Assembly (NCBI GenBank): GCA_963556695.1
Contig: CAUWAG010000012.1
Span: 2,790,001-2,854,000 of the forward strand
From: Anthostomella pinea
Taxonomy: Eukaryota > Ascomycota > Sordariomycetes > Xylariales > Xylariaceae
Direction: 5' to 3'
DNA: 64,000 nt
Every line of letters begins with the position of its first letter. The first letter of the stretch is position 1. The position numbers were made by a program, and so were the translations under genes. The notes below the pieces were generated by a model that made no database searches, had not been told where the DNA came from, and was given only the letters and a program-made list of their open reading frames with translations. Positions 1 to 11,519 of this stretch are shown here, one piece after another.

Positions 1-2440
1 AATAAGAGATCTGGGCCGTGTACTGTCGCTGTCCCAGGAATCCACTAGGGAGTATATATTGTAATTGGGGTGTGTCTTTACTCCCATTCTCCTGCCTGGT
101 GGTATGCCAACCCAGGGCTCTTGCATCAGAATGATGTCTGCTTGTTCTCCTTTGTAGTCAGCCAGGTTGATGGCTAACTCTGTAGGGCCTGCACTCTTTT
201 GTCCTTCTGCTGTATTCACAGAATGGATGACTAGATGCCTGTGTCGATGTGTTTCGTTTGATGTACCTAACATTGACTGACAATAATGGTATCGGCATCT
301 CTGGGATGAGTTGTATCTGTTGTATCGATTTGCATTGTGATGTCTTCGCTATTGTTGCTGGGTGTTGACCCAGCTTGGTTTCTGCCTGCTTCATTAAAGG
401 CCTTGGATCTGGCTCTTTCTCCAGCCAGCCTTATTTCCTGGATTTGCTCCCATGTGTGCTTGTGGATGATGCCTTTTACAACCTTGGGGCGTACAGGGTA
501 TTTGTCAAAGTTGGCAGCATGAGGTCCTTTGCAGTTGTTGGGATTGGTTTTTTGCACTCCCCCTGGTGTACTATACTGGCACAACGTGCATATACTTGCT
601 TTTCACATCAGTAGTTCCTACCATGGTATCTGAAGCAGCTCGCACACTGGTGAACCTTGGGGGAGTATTGAATGTGCCTTAAGGTCATTGAGTGAGCAAA
701 AAGCGTGAATGGTTTCTTTGCTGTACGGGGCAGAGAGATCACCCATATGGTCTCCGGATCAGAATCAACTGTATTCCTTGAGAGTATGCACCTTAAAGGT
801 CTGTCACATGTTTGAGCTTCAACTTCATCAGCAACAGCAATGTTGGTAATGTCGATTGTCAGGCCGTATGGCGCAATGGTCAAATGCGCCTGGTTGTGTT
901 CTCGTTTGTGCGGTGGGCGACGAGAACAAGTGGGTTCGAATCCTGCTATGGCCCCCTTTCTGACCCGGCTTGTGCGAGTCGATAACCAGCACACGACAGT
1001 GGAGAGGCCCCATTTTATCGCAGAGCCCGATAGCCAAGCAGCTTGTCTCCACAATACCCACTCCTGCGAGGTTTTCCCCCTTGTGGTTTCCCTCGCCAGC
1101 AGATAACAAACACCTACTCCACCCACCAATGCGACATATATCGAACGGCTACTGGAACGATATGTACACCAGAGAACTGAGGTTCACTGGGTCGCTTTGT
1201 CACTAGATAGGAGGTTTTTCTGACGGAATCGTGCTTGGGTATTGACTAAAACCATCTGAACACTCCAGATTGGTACCGCTACAGCGAGGATAGGCTCGTG
1301 CGCGGATCTGAATGTATCTAATTTGACACCTCTACAACCTTGCGATGCAATGGCTCTGGGAGGCGTGGTTTGCACTACTGAGGAGCTACCCCCCACGTTA
1401 AATACAAAACAAACAAACAAACAATAATGTCGATTGTCAACCTTTCCGCACTGATGGCCTTTCTTGGGCATCCATCGACCTTGTAGTGGTACCAGACCGT
1501 GTGGGTCTCGATCTTTTCTGCCTTGAGAATATCGGTGATTTCTTCTTGGAAGGCCAGGAGCTTAGCCTGAGTTGGCTTGTCCCTTGGGTGTAAGGTAAAT
1601 CAAGAGGGGCACCGGGTCACTTCTCTAAGCTCTTGAGGGTGGAGCTTAAGTCTTCTGTTTAGTGTAGACTTTATTCTGTAAGGCTCTAGGTGGCTATTAT
1701 CCATGCGGACAAAGACCCGGAGATCATCCTGTTTCTTTTTTAGTTGGTTGATAGTGATGCGGGCGCCAGGCTGTGTTTTCTTTATGGTAGTGTTGACTGT
1801 CCGTGGATGCTGTCGTTGGCTAGAGGAGACAGCTTGGGCGAAGGTCATGGTGGGCTTTACTATCCCTATCCCCCCAGGGATGGTCTTCCTTTTGGGCGGA
1901 TCTTGGGTTTCTATCCACTTGCTCAGACATTTAGAGAAGAAAGCGCTGAACTCCTTGGCATGAGAGTATAGTTCGGTTCCAGCTTTCTCAAGTGTCTTAT
2001 TAATCGCTGCAGCACACTCTTAAAACATTGTTATCCTTGCTTTATAAAGGTGCTTGTCTTTAGCCAGTATTCTGGCAACTTGGTCCTGGCACTCTGAGGA
2101 AGAGGTTTTATTCCCTATATCGCGTGTAATGGCTTGGTCTGTCGAGATTTTGTTCAATTGAGGTCGTTTCATTCCGGTGATGCTGCTGTCATTGATATTT
2201 CGGGATTTTCCTTTCAGAGGGGAAATAACGGTGAAGTCAGCCTCAGAGACCTGTGATAGGCTGCTGCTGATGTCGTCAAGCAGCGGCTGCTCGGAGTTGC
2301 TGGGCCGTATGTCTTTCTAGGGGCCGGGGATTTGAGCACGCCGGTAGTCGTCTTTAGGACTGCCATGGGCGTGTTTGAGGGCCCGTCGTAGAAGGGCGCC
2401 ATCCGGCTTGTGAGAAAAATTCTCTTGTGCCTTAACAGAG
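1..2440 (-). mobile_element. Tad-like non-LTR retrotransposon (LINE) copy A, ORF1 and start of ORF2
   Basis: Read on the minus strand this is the 5' part of a LINE. ORF1 begins near 2402 and ends at 267. It carries CCHC zinc-knuckle residues (CASCFRYHGRNY, then NCKGPHAANF), a gag-like nucleic-acid-binding protein. Bases 180-1 encode the beginning of the ORF2 endonuclease domain (ADIILMQEPW motif), which continues beyond the window edge. The same protein is encoded on the plus strand at 39642-40320 (copy B), with near-identical residues across the shared part. ORF1 is broken by stops (for example before CPS at about 1600) and by a SINE at 862-1424. The 5' boundary near 2440 is an estimate, because I see no clear duplication there. 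The Tad assignment rests on the ORF2 order seen in copy B. Confidence 0.85.
862..1424 (+). mobile_element. tRNA-derived SINE, copy A, with perfect 15-bp target-site duplication
   Basis: The element starts with a 92-nt tRNA-like head (862-953): the 7-bp acceptor stem GGCCGTA pairs with TATGGCC (one G-T), there is an A-box-like TGGCGCAATGG, and a canonical B box GGTTCGAATCC lies at 933-943. A non-tRNA body follows. The last ~100 bp match the 3' end of the LINE at 43817-43913 and end in AAAC repeats. The perfect 15-bp duplication TAATGTCGATTGTCA flanks it at 847-861 and 1425-1439. Its insertion splits ORF1 of the LINE, which reads on from one flank to the other, and it points opposite to the LINE. 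Compared with copy B it lacks roughly 190 bp in the body, with ACAAA-type microhomology at the join. Confidence 0.88.
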
Positions 2441-2449
2441 ATAGTCAGT

Positions 2450-3065
2450 TACTGAGAGAAGTGCCTGCTTTAGTACAAATATTAAGGTTGCGCCCTAACA
2501 GCGGGGCGCCAAGAAAAATAGTTGTTTTTGTTTTGGTGTTCTGCTAAAATTGAGCATATATAACCAAAAAAGCGCTATAAGGCCCCTCAGGAAGAGCCAG
2601 ACCAATAGCTATAAAAGATTAAAAACGTTATTACAGAGCAAATCGAGCATATAGAGGCCACACAAGCTGTTATAGAACAGCGGGAGGAGAGACGACGAGT
2701 TTTGCGTGAATTGTAGAACTTACATACTGATGAATCAGAGAGATCTCTTTCTAAGGAATCTAAGGAGTCATATTCAGAAGATTTAGAGGAATTGGAGCCC
2801 TCTGAGGATCAAGGGGTTGCCATTGACGAAGAGGGTGATGGCACAGATAAGGAGTCCGACGAGCCCATTTTGATGCGATCTTCACACCGCGCGATCCGCC
2901 AGCCAGCGCGCTACCGCGTGAACAACTAATATTGCTGAAAATACCAAGAAAAGGCGGTTCTAAGTCATTTATTATATAATTTATAGCTTCAATACAGATA
3001 CAGTTATCTGGGGGTACAAGTGTGGCCTTTTGGTGGGGAAACTGTCACAACTTGGGGGCTGTCCC
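2450..3065 (+). pseudogene. Relic of Fot1/pogo-like DDE transposase C-terminus
   Basis: The plus strand holds a degenerate frame with basic and then acidic coiled-coil-like sequence (ITEQIEHIEATQAVIEQREE, then a Glu/Ser/Asp-rich part) ending in RQPARYRVNN. The layout matches the C-terminus of the Fot1-like transposase at 32302-32829, which ends RSIRAPTRYVD. Several stops interrupt it. No catalytic domain is left and I could not place terminal repeats, although a GGGACAGCC motif on the complement near 3060 resembles the terminal repeat of that element. Confidence 0.5.
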
Positions 3066-3336
3066 AACTTCATGCCCCCGCCGTTAAGAGTTCACGCATG
3101 AAACCCTTTGCTGTACTCAACACCAGTGGAGATTTTATTCGCAGATATCCAACATGAGTCTAGCTAATTGTACAGTTATAAGGTGTGGCAGCCCTTTGGC
3201 TTTGGAGGCAACGACGGTCTGTTCTAAACACAACACCATGTAATCAATGAGTGACAAGCCTCTAGTTCTCGCAGGCTCCCCCAACCCCCCTATCAACGTT
3301 CGGCTCCCATTAAGGTAGGCCTTACATCGCACCCAA

Positions 3337-4026
3337 TCATGCGGGCTTGCATACTCTTTCCCGTGGATCGCAAGTGTGACAGTAGATGAACAAACGGTCT
3401 TCCCAGTACCCCATCGCGTAAATGCCTTCACAGTCGCTGTCGTAATTGCACGAACCATAAGGACACACGCCCCTCGGGACCAGCAGGTCTCGCGGGCGGT
3501 TTGGAGTGCTGCCGACGTCTGCCCTTGCCTCGAGGTCCTCGCGATCTTCTACGTCTCTCTTATTGCGGTCGTCAAAGTCCGAGTCGAGGTCGGTCTCATC
3601 GACGACGTGTGTTGGGTGCTCCGGGTTGATCTCCTGCAGCTTGTTGTGATTGTAGCTGACCTCAACGCCGTCGCCCTCCTTCATTTTTCAGATGGCCCGC
3701 CGCTTTCACGATGGCTGCCTCCTGGCCCGGGGTCTTGGGAAGGGTGTCAGGAAGCATATTCTGGGAACAAAGGAATCATACATGTACATATATATGGCCT
3801 CTAGGCCTGATTAGTACTGTAGCCCTCTGCATAACAACACACATCTTTACCCCCCCCCCCCCCTATATGGTTCGCCTTCTGACAAAGGGTCAGCAACGTC
3901 TAGACTCCCTGGTCGCTGGGTAGGAACACTTACGAGATCTCCATCATCTCCTCCCATATGCTTGGGCAGAGCGTGGGCAGTAATGGCCAGGATGGCGACA
4001 ACGGCGGCAGTGAATGAGGACTTCAT
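3337..4026 (-). CDS. Small secreted cysteine-rich protein (candidate)
   Basis: A two-exon model on the minus strand has exon 1 at 4026-3934 and exon 2 at 3678-3337, about 144 residues. Exon 1 encodes a clear signal peptide (MKSSFTAAVVAILAITAHA, then LPKHMGG). It ends at a canonical GTAAGT donor and the acceptor is AAG/GAG, phase 0. The mature protein has a long acidic, Asp/Glu-rich stretch and a C-terminal part with six cysteines (CPYGSC, DC, CHTC, VC). An alternative acceptor at 3761 would give a frameshift at an A-run, so I prefer the longer 255-bp intron, which holds a C10 tract. A (TG)n microsatellite lies about 100 bp upstream. The family is not recognised. An extracellular role is inferred from the leader only. 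Confidence 0.55.
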
Positions 4027-4128
4027 CTTAATGGTCTTGGTGATACTGGTTGATATGAAGGATAGTTGCAGATGTACGTTGTTGCCGTGCTAATTTCTTT
4101 GCGCTAGCGGTCTGTGTGTGCGAATCGG

Positions 4129-4155
4129 TGTGTGTGTGTGTGTGTGTGTGTGTGT
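4129..4155. repeat. (TG)n microsatellite followed by degenerate TG-rich tract
   Basis: About 13 uninterrupted TG units, then a looser TG/GTGCGAG-rich stretch to about 4225. It lies upstream of the small secreted protein gene that starts at 4026 on the minus strand, so it would sit in that promoter. Confidence 0.9.
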
Positions 4156-4229
4156 ATTGATGTGAATGCGAGTATTGGTGTGGGTGCGAGTATTGCTGTC
4201 TGTGTGTTTCTGTGTGTTTCTGTTCGACA

Positions 4230-6430
4230 AGCTATCTCCACGGGGGAACCGTCCAGCTTTTATGTTGAAGCCTGTGAGTATGGGGGAACTCTAGCCCGTA
4301 CTTACCGCCCTTACGTCACGAATGTCATCCATCTTTTGACTTAGGGCACAGTCGTCCTATACCGAGTCTAATCCAATCCTCTTCAAGGGCGGCCTGTAGG
4401 CTTGGTCGAACATCGTCACATGTATTGGCCAACACCGGGTGGCAAGTCGCCACGAACGTCAGACACTGCTGTGAAGCTGGTCCGTAGAACTCCTATCTGG
4501 CTTCTTCTCATCGTTGGAGTCCAAACCTGCTCACTCGAGTGGAACTACTCTCACGGATCAACCGCCATAGTACAAATATAGATTGCCACTTTTGTATTCG
4601 GGGCATGGGTTTGTTTCTAAATCTGGCCTCCCATCGCCAGATTCAACCTCAATGACGTTGCTAGAGAAACATCATGAGAGCTCGTGTTGGAAGTGACACA
4701 TAGGATTGTTACCATGCCGCGCACAAGGGGGGTGGCACTCCCTGTGAGCTGTTCCCGTGACGACAAGGAGACACTTCTGGAGTTATTTAAAGACAAGTCG
4801 TTAAGAAGGTGCAGTGTGAGTACTTAGTAAATACGGACGTGTGGCTCCATTGCGATGGAATGGGAAGAATACGTGGTGATCGTTTCATAGCAACAGGACA
4901 TGTATAGCCCCCACAGCACAACACAGTGAAAATAGTGATATATGTAGCTAAGTGCGATCTCCGCGGCTAAAGATTGCACATGTATTCTATGTATAACTCA
5001 TGGGACAAGAAGACAAGTTTGCCGAGCAGCCGGCTAAGCCGGCTGCACTTTATCTTGGCCCCTGAACGGAGATAGAAGGGCCAGCGTTGTGTACCATCAG
5101 GTACCACATGACCGGCTCACAACGGCCCCTGTCCCCGGCCTTCGGGGACACTGGCAAGTTCGCCATCCCTGAGTGGATGCAACAGGGTTATGTACAAGGA
5201 ACAATAAAACGGTCACAAGCTTTTTGGGCTAAGTATCGAGAAGACCAAATATTGATTGGACGAATTTCCCATGAAATGGTAGGCATCTGTTCGAGGCATC
5301 TGTTCGAGGTGAATCTCCAAGATTGATTAGCTAGTTCCTACAGGAACCAATTACACTACAGGTAGCAAGGATGGTAATGATTAACGGTTCCAAATGCTAG
5401 GGGTATTGATTTGTAACCAATATGATGCCTGTTCTTACAAATAAAAAAGTTCCCATCGCGTAAAGTTCTACCTATCACCATTGCAGATACACGTGAGTCC
5501 TAGACACCACAGTGCAAACTTGAATCAACCAGCCCGGTTGTATTGATGTCATGTGGTTCTGAATTGTCTTGGTACAAGTACCCTGCCATCAACACCTGTA
5601 CATCCATCCATTGAAGGTCCCAGTGGATGTGTGTATTATTAAGAGTCTTCCTATTTGCACCTTACCTTAGTCAGCCACCTGACAGCCACCTGACAGCGGG
5701 TTAACCACCAAGCCATCTCTACCAACAGGTCCAGCCCAGCTGCCAGCCTCTGGTCACAGCAACAAGACGATCTCTAAGGTCAGAATTAGGTGGTGGGTCA
5801 TCGGCTGACCCATATGGATATCGGGCGACGGGAATCGTATCTGTTACCGGTCTCTACCCCCGCCATCGGCTCATTGCCCCATTGCCCCATTGCCCCTCTA
5901 TTTACAGGGCCCATTAGCGCCTCCTAGAGCCTTGCAGAGTCCTGTGGATTCAGGGCGCGCTCTTCGGAGGTTGAATTCAAGATGCATCGGAAAGTGCTCA
6001 CTGAGTGCTCCCAGTCGCCGAAATTTAGAATGTCGGACATATGTGATGCTCAGGGGGATGACCACTGTGTACATACCTACAGCAAATACCGTGAGAAGAG
6101 GTCTGCGCTGAGCCACAACAAGCCGTATTCACCAGCCACAACTGACATGTCACGATGCGGGCCGCGACAGATTCCTTACGCACAATCGCCTCCTTTCTAA
6201 CACAACATCAGTCTCCCATATTAGCTTCTACGCTTGACTACGAAGAGCGTTTATGCCATTGAACTAGGAAAGCGTCTCCCCATGTTAACATCATGGCGTG
6301 AGAAAGGTGCAACAGTGGAATGACCCTGGTGCGGAAAGACCAGTCCGCCTCTTGCCCCCAGGCCTGATCATTTCGCCGGGGCGGCTCAAACAACCGTATC
6401 GTCTATACCATGGTACTTATTCTAGGTTAA
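4230..6430. other. Intergenic, no supported gene; contains a 21-bp palindrome
   Basis: I see no convincing coding sequence. One 78-codon frame at 5087-5326 has no recognisable motif. The only structured site is a near-perfect palindrome at 5026-5046 (10-bp arms GCAGCCGGCT, one central base). Confidence 0.6.
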
Positions 6431-6433
6431 TAT

Positions 6434-7870
6434 CTATCCAGTGATTGGATACAAGCTCGGTCTCCGGTTGCTGCCCTTCAGACTCGGTCTCCGGCTGCTG
6501 CCTTCACCACGCTCGTCCAAACCAACGAAGCCGAAAAGATCATCAGCCGGGTACGTCAGCCATCTTGTCGAACCAGCATCACTGGCTTCGGTGATATCCT
6601 CTTCAACAAGGCGATGATGCGCCACTGTGGTGACAACTGTTTTTTGTATTGCTCCTGGGGGAGGAAGTGACACAGCGCCGCTCTCACTTTGCTCAACATC
6701 TTGGACACAATGTTCAGCATAGGCCGAGTGGTTTGGTACATGCTCCTCCATGACGCTGGCACCGGAGGATCTGACCGATGTCATGACCTGCTGCTGACCC
6801 GAGTAGATGGTTGGCGGGGTTAAGGGTTTGGATTGGAAAGCTCCGCCACTGCATCCCATCCCGCGGGCAGCCTTGTGCCTTTCGTTGGAGGCGCGCACTA
6901 TCTTTCGGATCAAGTCGGCCATGTGCATGTTGACGTGCAGTTTCACCAGATACGCTAGTGACTGGAACTGGATGTACGTCGTCGGAGTCGGCAAGGACAT
7001 GAGGCCTATTAAGGCAACCTACAAGCTTTTAGCGATGCCAACACAGTTGTGACTGTAGAAAGACCTACATCCAACGACACAGAGAGGAAGATCATGGCGA
7101 TATTGCAGCGAAACAGCGGATAGTACTTGACCAAGCCAATTGCCAATAATTGGGTTCGCACCAGGTGGATAAAGAGCAGGTTCAGACAAGCATCGATGAT
7201 CAGGAATATCGACTTTTCGATGCGGTCCCACACCCTATTCACCATAACCCATCCCGGCCATTGAAGCCGACACGGTATCCAGACGATGAACACAGCTATG
7301 TTTATCATGAAGATCATAGCAAAGACGGTCCACCTCAACATGCGTGCGCGCCTTGGTAAAATCATCAAGACTGCGATTCGGTCGATGATGATCTGCACTA
7401 CATGACGAAATGTCAGAAGAAGCTACCGCTGGGTGACCCGACAGCCACGATTGTCGGCCACATTTGATGGAGGGTTTGTGCTTCACTCACTCAGAAACTG
7501 GACCTGAAAGCACCATATAAAAGCTGGAAGAGATGTTGTCAGCGTGTGCATTCCTGGTCAAGTTCTTGGCGCACTCACCAATCCAGAACCAGAGCCAGAA
7601 CCCCGGTTCAATATCTCCCCAGAGATGGAACCAACTCAAGAAGCTCATGGCCACGCAGGCCACCCATTCGCCCCATACCATAACGATGTAGGCGGTGACC
7701 CGATGCATCTGCGTCCAAGTCCGCCAGGTTTGCCGGCTGGCTTTTGCTGCTGAGAATATCGCGGTCGCAAGCGAGATACCCCAGAAGATGCTTGCAACGT
7801 TCATGTCGAGCCGGTACACCTCGTGGGCCTGGTACCATGGCGGCACGAACAAACCCTCGTTCCCTGCCAT
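6434..7870 (-). CDS. Fungal multi-pass integral membrane protein
   Basis: Three exons on the minus strand, 7870-7579, 7397-7069 and 7018-6434, splice in phase to a 401-residue protein. The first intron joins FWLWFWI to VQIIIDRIAV and the second joins SLD to VALIGLM. About six or seven hydrophobic segments fill the first ~250 residues (for example VASIFWGISLATAIF, VWGEWVACVAMSFLSW, WTVFAMIFMINIAVFIVW, SIFLIIDACLNLLFIHL). A hydrophilic, Ser-rich C-terminal tail carries SSRRPSL and SNRRPSL, which look like basophilic kinase sites. The layout resembles the uncharacterised rhodopsin-like integral membrane proteins of filamentous fungi. No function can be assigned. Donor and acceptor sites are canonical and no stop interrupts the model. 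Confidence 0.65.
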
Positions 7871-9723
7871 GCTGCAGACCTAGGCGACTACAGGAGCTGC
7901 CGCAGTATCTGAAAAGGCCTGGATCACAGGTTTGAACACCGGTTGCGAGGGCTGGTACCCTGCTAGGCCTATGTTCCTCGGTGTCCAGGAAAAGAAAGTG
8001 GTGAGCACTAACAAAAGAAAGGCTGTAGCACAACGACAATCGCCAGCATGATCTTGTTGTGGACGAACAGCCCAAATCATATACACAGCCAGGAGAAGAC
8101 GAAGGCACAACACGATTCAGACCGCTTACTTATCAAGCGGGCTTCGGGACATTTTCGAACTCTATTGCTAGGAAATATCCCGATACTCCCATGAGTCAGT
8201 AGCGTCCTGACTGCCAGACTATGCGGCACCACTCAACCTTATTTTGCTGACAAGAGCTTCTATTTAGCTTCGACCGCCGTTGGAGGCATGCAGCCTCACA
8301 CACCTGGCTTCCGACCCCCCAAACAGACATTGTTTGGCAGGCCGGCAGTTGCAAATTCCACGGAGGCTAGTCGACAGGGAGTCCCGCAACCGCACTGTCA
8401 CATCATCTTACTATCATTCTTGCAACCAACTCGTTATCTAAGCTTTCGCTTTGTGCCGTCTACCTTTCAGCACCGGGTTTGCGCCTGTCTAAGGATGATC
8501 GACCTCATAAGCCGGCCTGACCCGAAGAGGCACAATTTGTTCTAGTCAGTACATCAACTTGCTTGGTGCTACACTTTCAAGGGATTTCTTAAGAGGATGT
8601 TGGGCGCACAACAAAGGATCGGGTCCTGGGAATGACGTCGTTTCTCAAGGAAACATCTGCAGAGGTCGGAGCAGTCATGTTGCTGAGCGGCCAGGAGTCG
8701 TCTTGATTCCCATGGAATGCTATTATACAATAAAACCCAGCAACCGCAAACTTTGATCCTTTTTAATGCTGACTACAATCCAGATATCGAGCTGGTATAG
8801 GTGCTGCCCTGGACCAACTGGTTGTTGGCTCACGGCTTCTGCGTTCCATCTTTTAGACCGGGTAGCTCGCGAGAGTCCGAGCTGGTTCTTGCTGACATTA
8901 TATAGGCAGGATATGCTTCGTGTTCACCTTGATAGTTACTATATAGATATTTGGCGTAAGAAATGGGCGTCATTGGTTACCTCCCCCCGCCCCCGCTGAA
9001 GCCAGCCTGCTCCAGGTGCCAGAACGTCGGCTCCCCTGAACGAGCTGGTAGCCCCGCACGGGCCACTCCTGGACGCGTCAACCACGCGTGTGGCTGAGAA
9101 ATTTCTCTCCTTTCAAAGCTCCCCTGAGGTACTCTGTACCACTTAGGTGGAGAATCCGCTGTGTGGGATAACATAACTCTTGGATTGACCTTGACCACAA
9201 TTCGCATGCCTTGGGCTTCGTACCTCGTGCCTAGATGTTGTTTTTGCCCACGGCCTGCACTTCAACACCACCACCTCAACACCACCACATCGCATGTCAG
9301 CGCCAGCGACCGTTGTCAGCACTACCACATCGCATGTTAATGTTGCTGTCTGCTGTCAACACGCGCTGTATCGTCAGAATCACGCCCTCTCCCATATTTT
9401 CGACAAGCGGCTTTCGTTAAATGTTTACGGCATTCACAGTCATCATCCGAGTCTACTACTCCGTCTAGCCATCAGCTTTGGACGCGCTTTGTTACCTCTA
9501 ACACAGAAGGTAAGTTCTCATCTACATCAATCCCAAGCACAATACCACTTCGTCTGTTGGTGCCATCACCGCCAGGTCCTACAAGTGGTATAAGCACCAG
9601 GTTGCCATCGTATTCGGGCGATTACAGTGGAATCAACCCGTCAACAGTTGCTTATGCTACATGCGAAGTTAGCGCTTTCTTTACTGACTCTATTTGTAGC
9701 CTAACCCTGAAGCATCAGAAACG
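7871..9723. other. Intergenic, no supported gene
   Basis: Short open frames on both strands overlap one another without motifs. A short direct repeat of CAACACCACCAC/CACATCGCATGT type lies at 9261-9338, upstream of the F-box-like gene. Confidence 0.6.
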
Positions 9724-11518
9724 ATGGAGTGGGCAACACTGGGTCCCGAGATTGTCAAGTATGTCGCACGATACTGCGATGACAACCAGACACTCCTGGC
9801 CTTGTCCCGGGTGAACCGACACTGGAGTCCTTGGGCTACCGAAGCCTTGTATCAGAACAACATCGCCTACGAGGGATCGGGTGCAGCACTCTACGCAGCA
9901 GCTTACGGTCGCCTTGATATCCTGAAGTACATGGTAGCAGTTGGCACGGAACGTCATCAGCCAAACTTCGCCACCGTCCCCAGCGATCTCGAATCTACCA
10001 TCACAGAGGCTGTGCCACACCCACTCCCTACACCGACCTACTCTTAACCCATTCCGTCACGCCTCCTTTCATGCCTCCAGCTTTCTCAGATAGAAGCATG
10101 CACTCAGACCCAGTGGCAAGATCTCAAGGATGACTCCAAGCCCACTGGGTGGACGCCCATCCACCTTGCCGCCCTCTTTGGGCACGAGGACATTGTGGAA
10201 ACCCTGCTCGATCAAGGTGTAAACCTTGAAACCAAGGACAATGACGATCACACGCCGTTGCTGTATGGATTGTACAGCTGCTCTTTCATGAGCATGACAC
10301 GCCTCTTGACCCGGAAAGGTGCCGATATCAATGACATGGTCGACAAGAGAGATCATGGAGGTGACCATAATCAAAGAGTCCCGATGATCATCGCTAGCTG
10401 CAAAAAGCGTCAAATGACCCTCATGATCCGGCTGATCCTGGCGGGCGCCGACGTCAGTAATGTGCGAAATGGACGCACCCTGCTACATGAAGTCGGTGAT
10501 GCTATCAATCATTCCTGGCGCGATCTCACCGACAAGTGGAGGGGCATCACGAAGATGTTGGTCTGTCTTGGAGTTGACCGCACTGCGAGAGATACTTCAG
10601 GCCAAACAGCTCTACATCGTATCATGGCCGGTTTCGAAACTTATTACCCACTGGACTTCTTTCCAGTCGCAGACGACTTCTTGCCTGCTGGAACCGATCC
10701 GAGTATCTTGAACGACACCATGACACCGATGCTGTGGCTGGCACTGAAAGGAAGAGGCTGGAGATACATACGATCCGCCACTAAGGCAGAGAAAGGCCGC
10801 CTTGTCTCATGGTTCGTGCGGTGCGGTGGTGATATCAACATCAAAGGTCCTGATGGCAGAACATGTCTGCACTGGCTGGCAGACCAGCGCAGCGCCATAA
10901 TGGACATAAAGTAGCGTTGCGAATGGATCGAGGCTGTGTCAAGACCTGGCCTCGATATGAACCACCGAGACGATGCAGGCGAAACCGCACTGCATGTTCT
11001 GGCCCGTACTATTTCGAACGAGATTGACAATAGTAATGGATTCAGGAAGATCTGGGCTTTCAACATTGATTGGTTCAAAACGGCCCTCAGTCTGCTCACA
11101 TCGAAAGGCGCAGATATCAGTGCAGAGGATGCCAGAAATAAGAAATCGCCGCTACGGGTCTTTCTCGATAATGCTTTCGAGGTGTCCGAGAAGAGATTCG
11201 ACCAGGCCATTACTCACTCCAAGGCCCTGGGTGCAGAGTTTGGGTCCGGGCGACCGGTTTGGCAAGGCAGACTTATGATATGCCTAGACTTGCGGGAGGA
11301 TTGGGAACCAACGCTGGAAATGCCATTTCATCATGTCTGTATTGGTTGCCGGGAGCGTCGAGAGCAACGAGTACGGGCTGCAGATATTGCTCGAACAACT
11401 TCACACGGAACTCCATGAAGGACACCTTGAGCCTCGGGAAGAACGATACTATGAGCAGGCCCTCGATCCAATACGCTCACGATCACTCCCAAAGAAGAAC
11501 ACCGACGTGCTGCACTGA
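9724..11518 (+). pseudogene. F-box-like ankyrin-repeat protein gene, interrupted
   Basis: The N-terminus (LGPEIVKYVARYCDDNQTLLALSRVNRHWSPWATEALYQ) looks like an F-box-type hydrophobic motif. It is followed by ankyrin-type units: GWTPIHLAALFGHEDIVETLLDQG, HTPLLYGL...LLTRKGADIN, GQTALHRI, GRTCLHWLA and GETALHVLA. A probable intron of about 80 bp ends at TTTCTCAG near 10088. The frame then continues to an in-frame TAG at 10912-10914, after which ankyrin sequence resumes in the same frame (RPGLDMNHRDDAGETALHVL). A further frame change near 11330 is needed to reach the plausible C-terminus ending at 11518. Such proteins usually act as substrate adaptors of SCF ubiquitin ligases. Here the stop and frame change suggest a decayed gene, though the TAG would also result from a single C-to-T change. 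Confidence 0.6.
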
Positions 11519-11519
11519 T

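Noticed and set aside
862..953. A functional class II tRNA gene
   Set aside because: The acceptor and T arms fold and the B box is canonical, but the middle forms an 8-bp hairpin with a long loop instead of a normal anticodon arm, and the same unit heads a mobile element in two places.
3400..3800. Frameshift in the small secreted gene at the A-run near 3685
   Set aside because: A single longer intron with a canonical acceptor gives a clean frame, so no mutation needs to be assumed.
5087..5326. 78-codon plus-strand open frame as a gene
   Set aside because: No motif, leader, intron or neighbour supports it, and frames of this size occur by chance in this composition.
7491..7503. 13-base micro-exon in the membrane protein gene
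   Set aside because: Direct splicing from 7579 to 7397 keeps the phase and the expected residues, so the extra exon is not needed.
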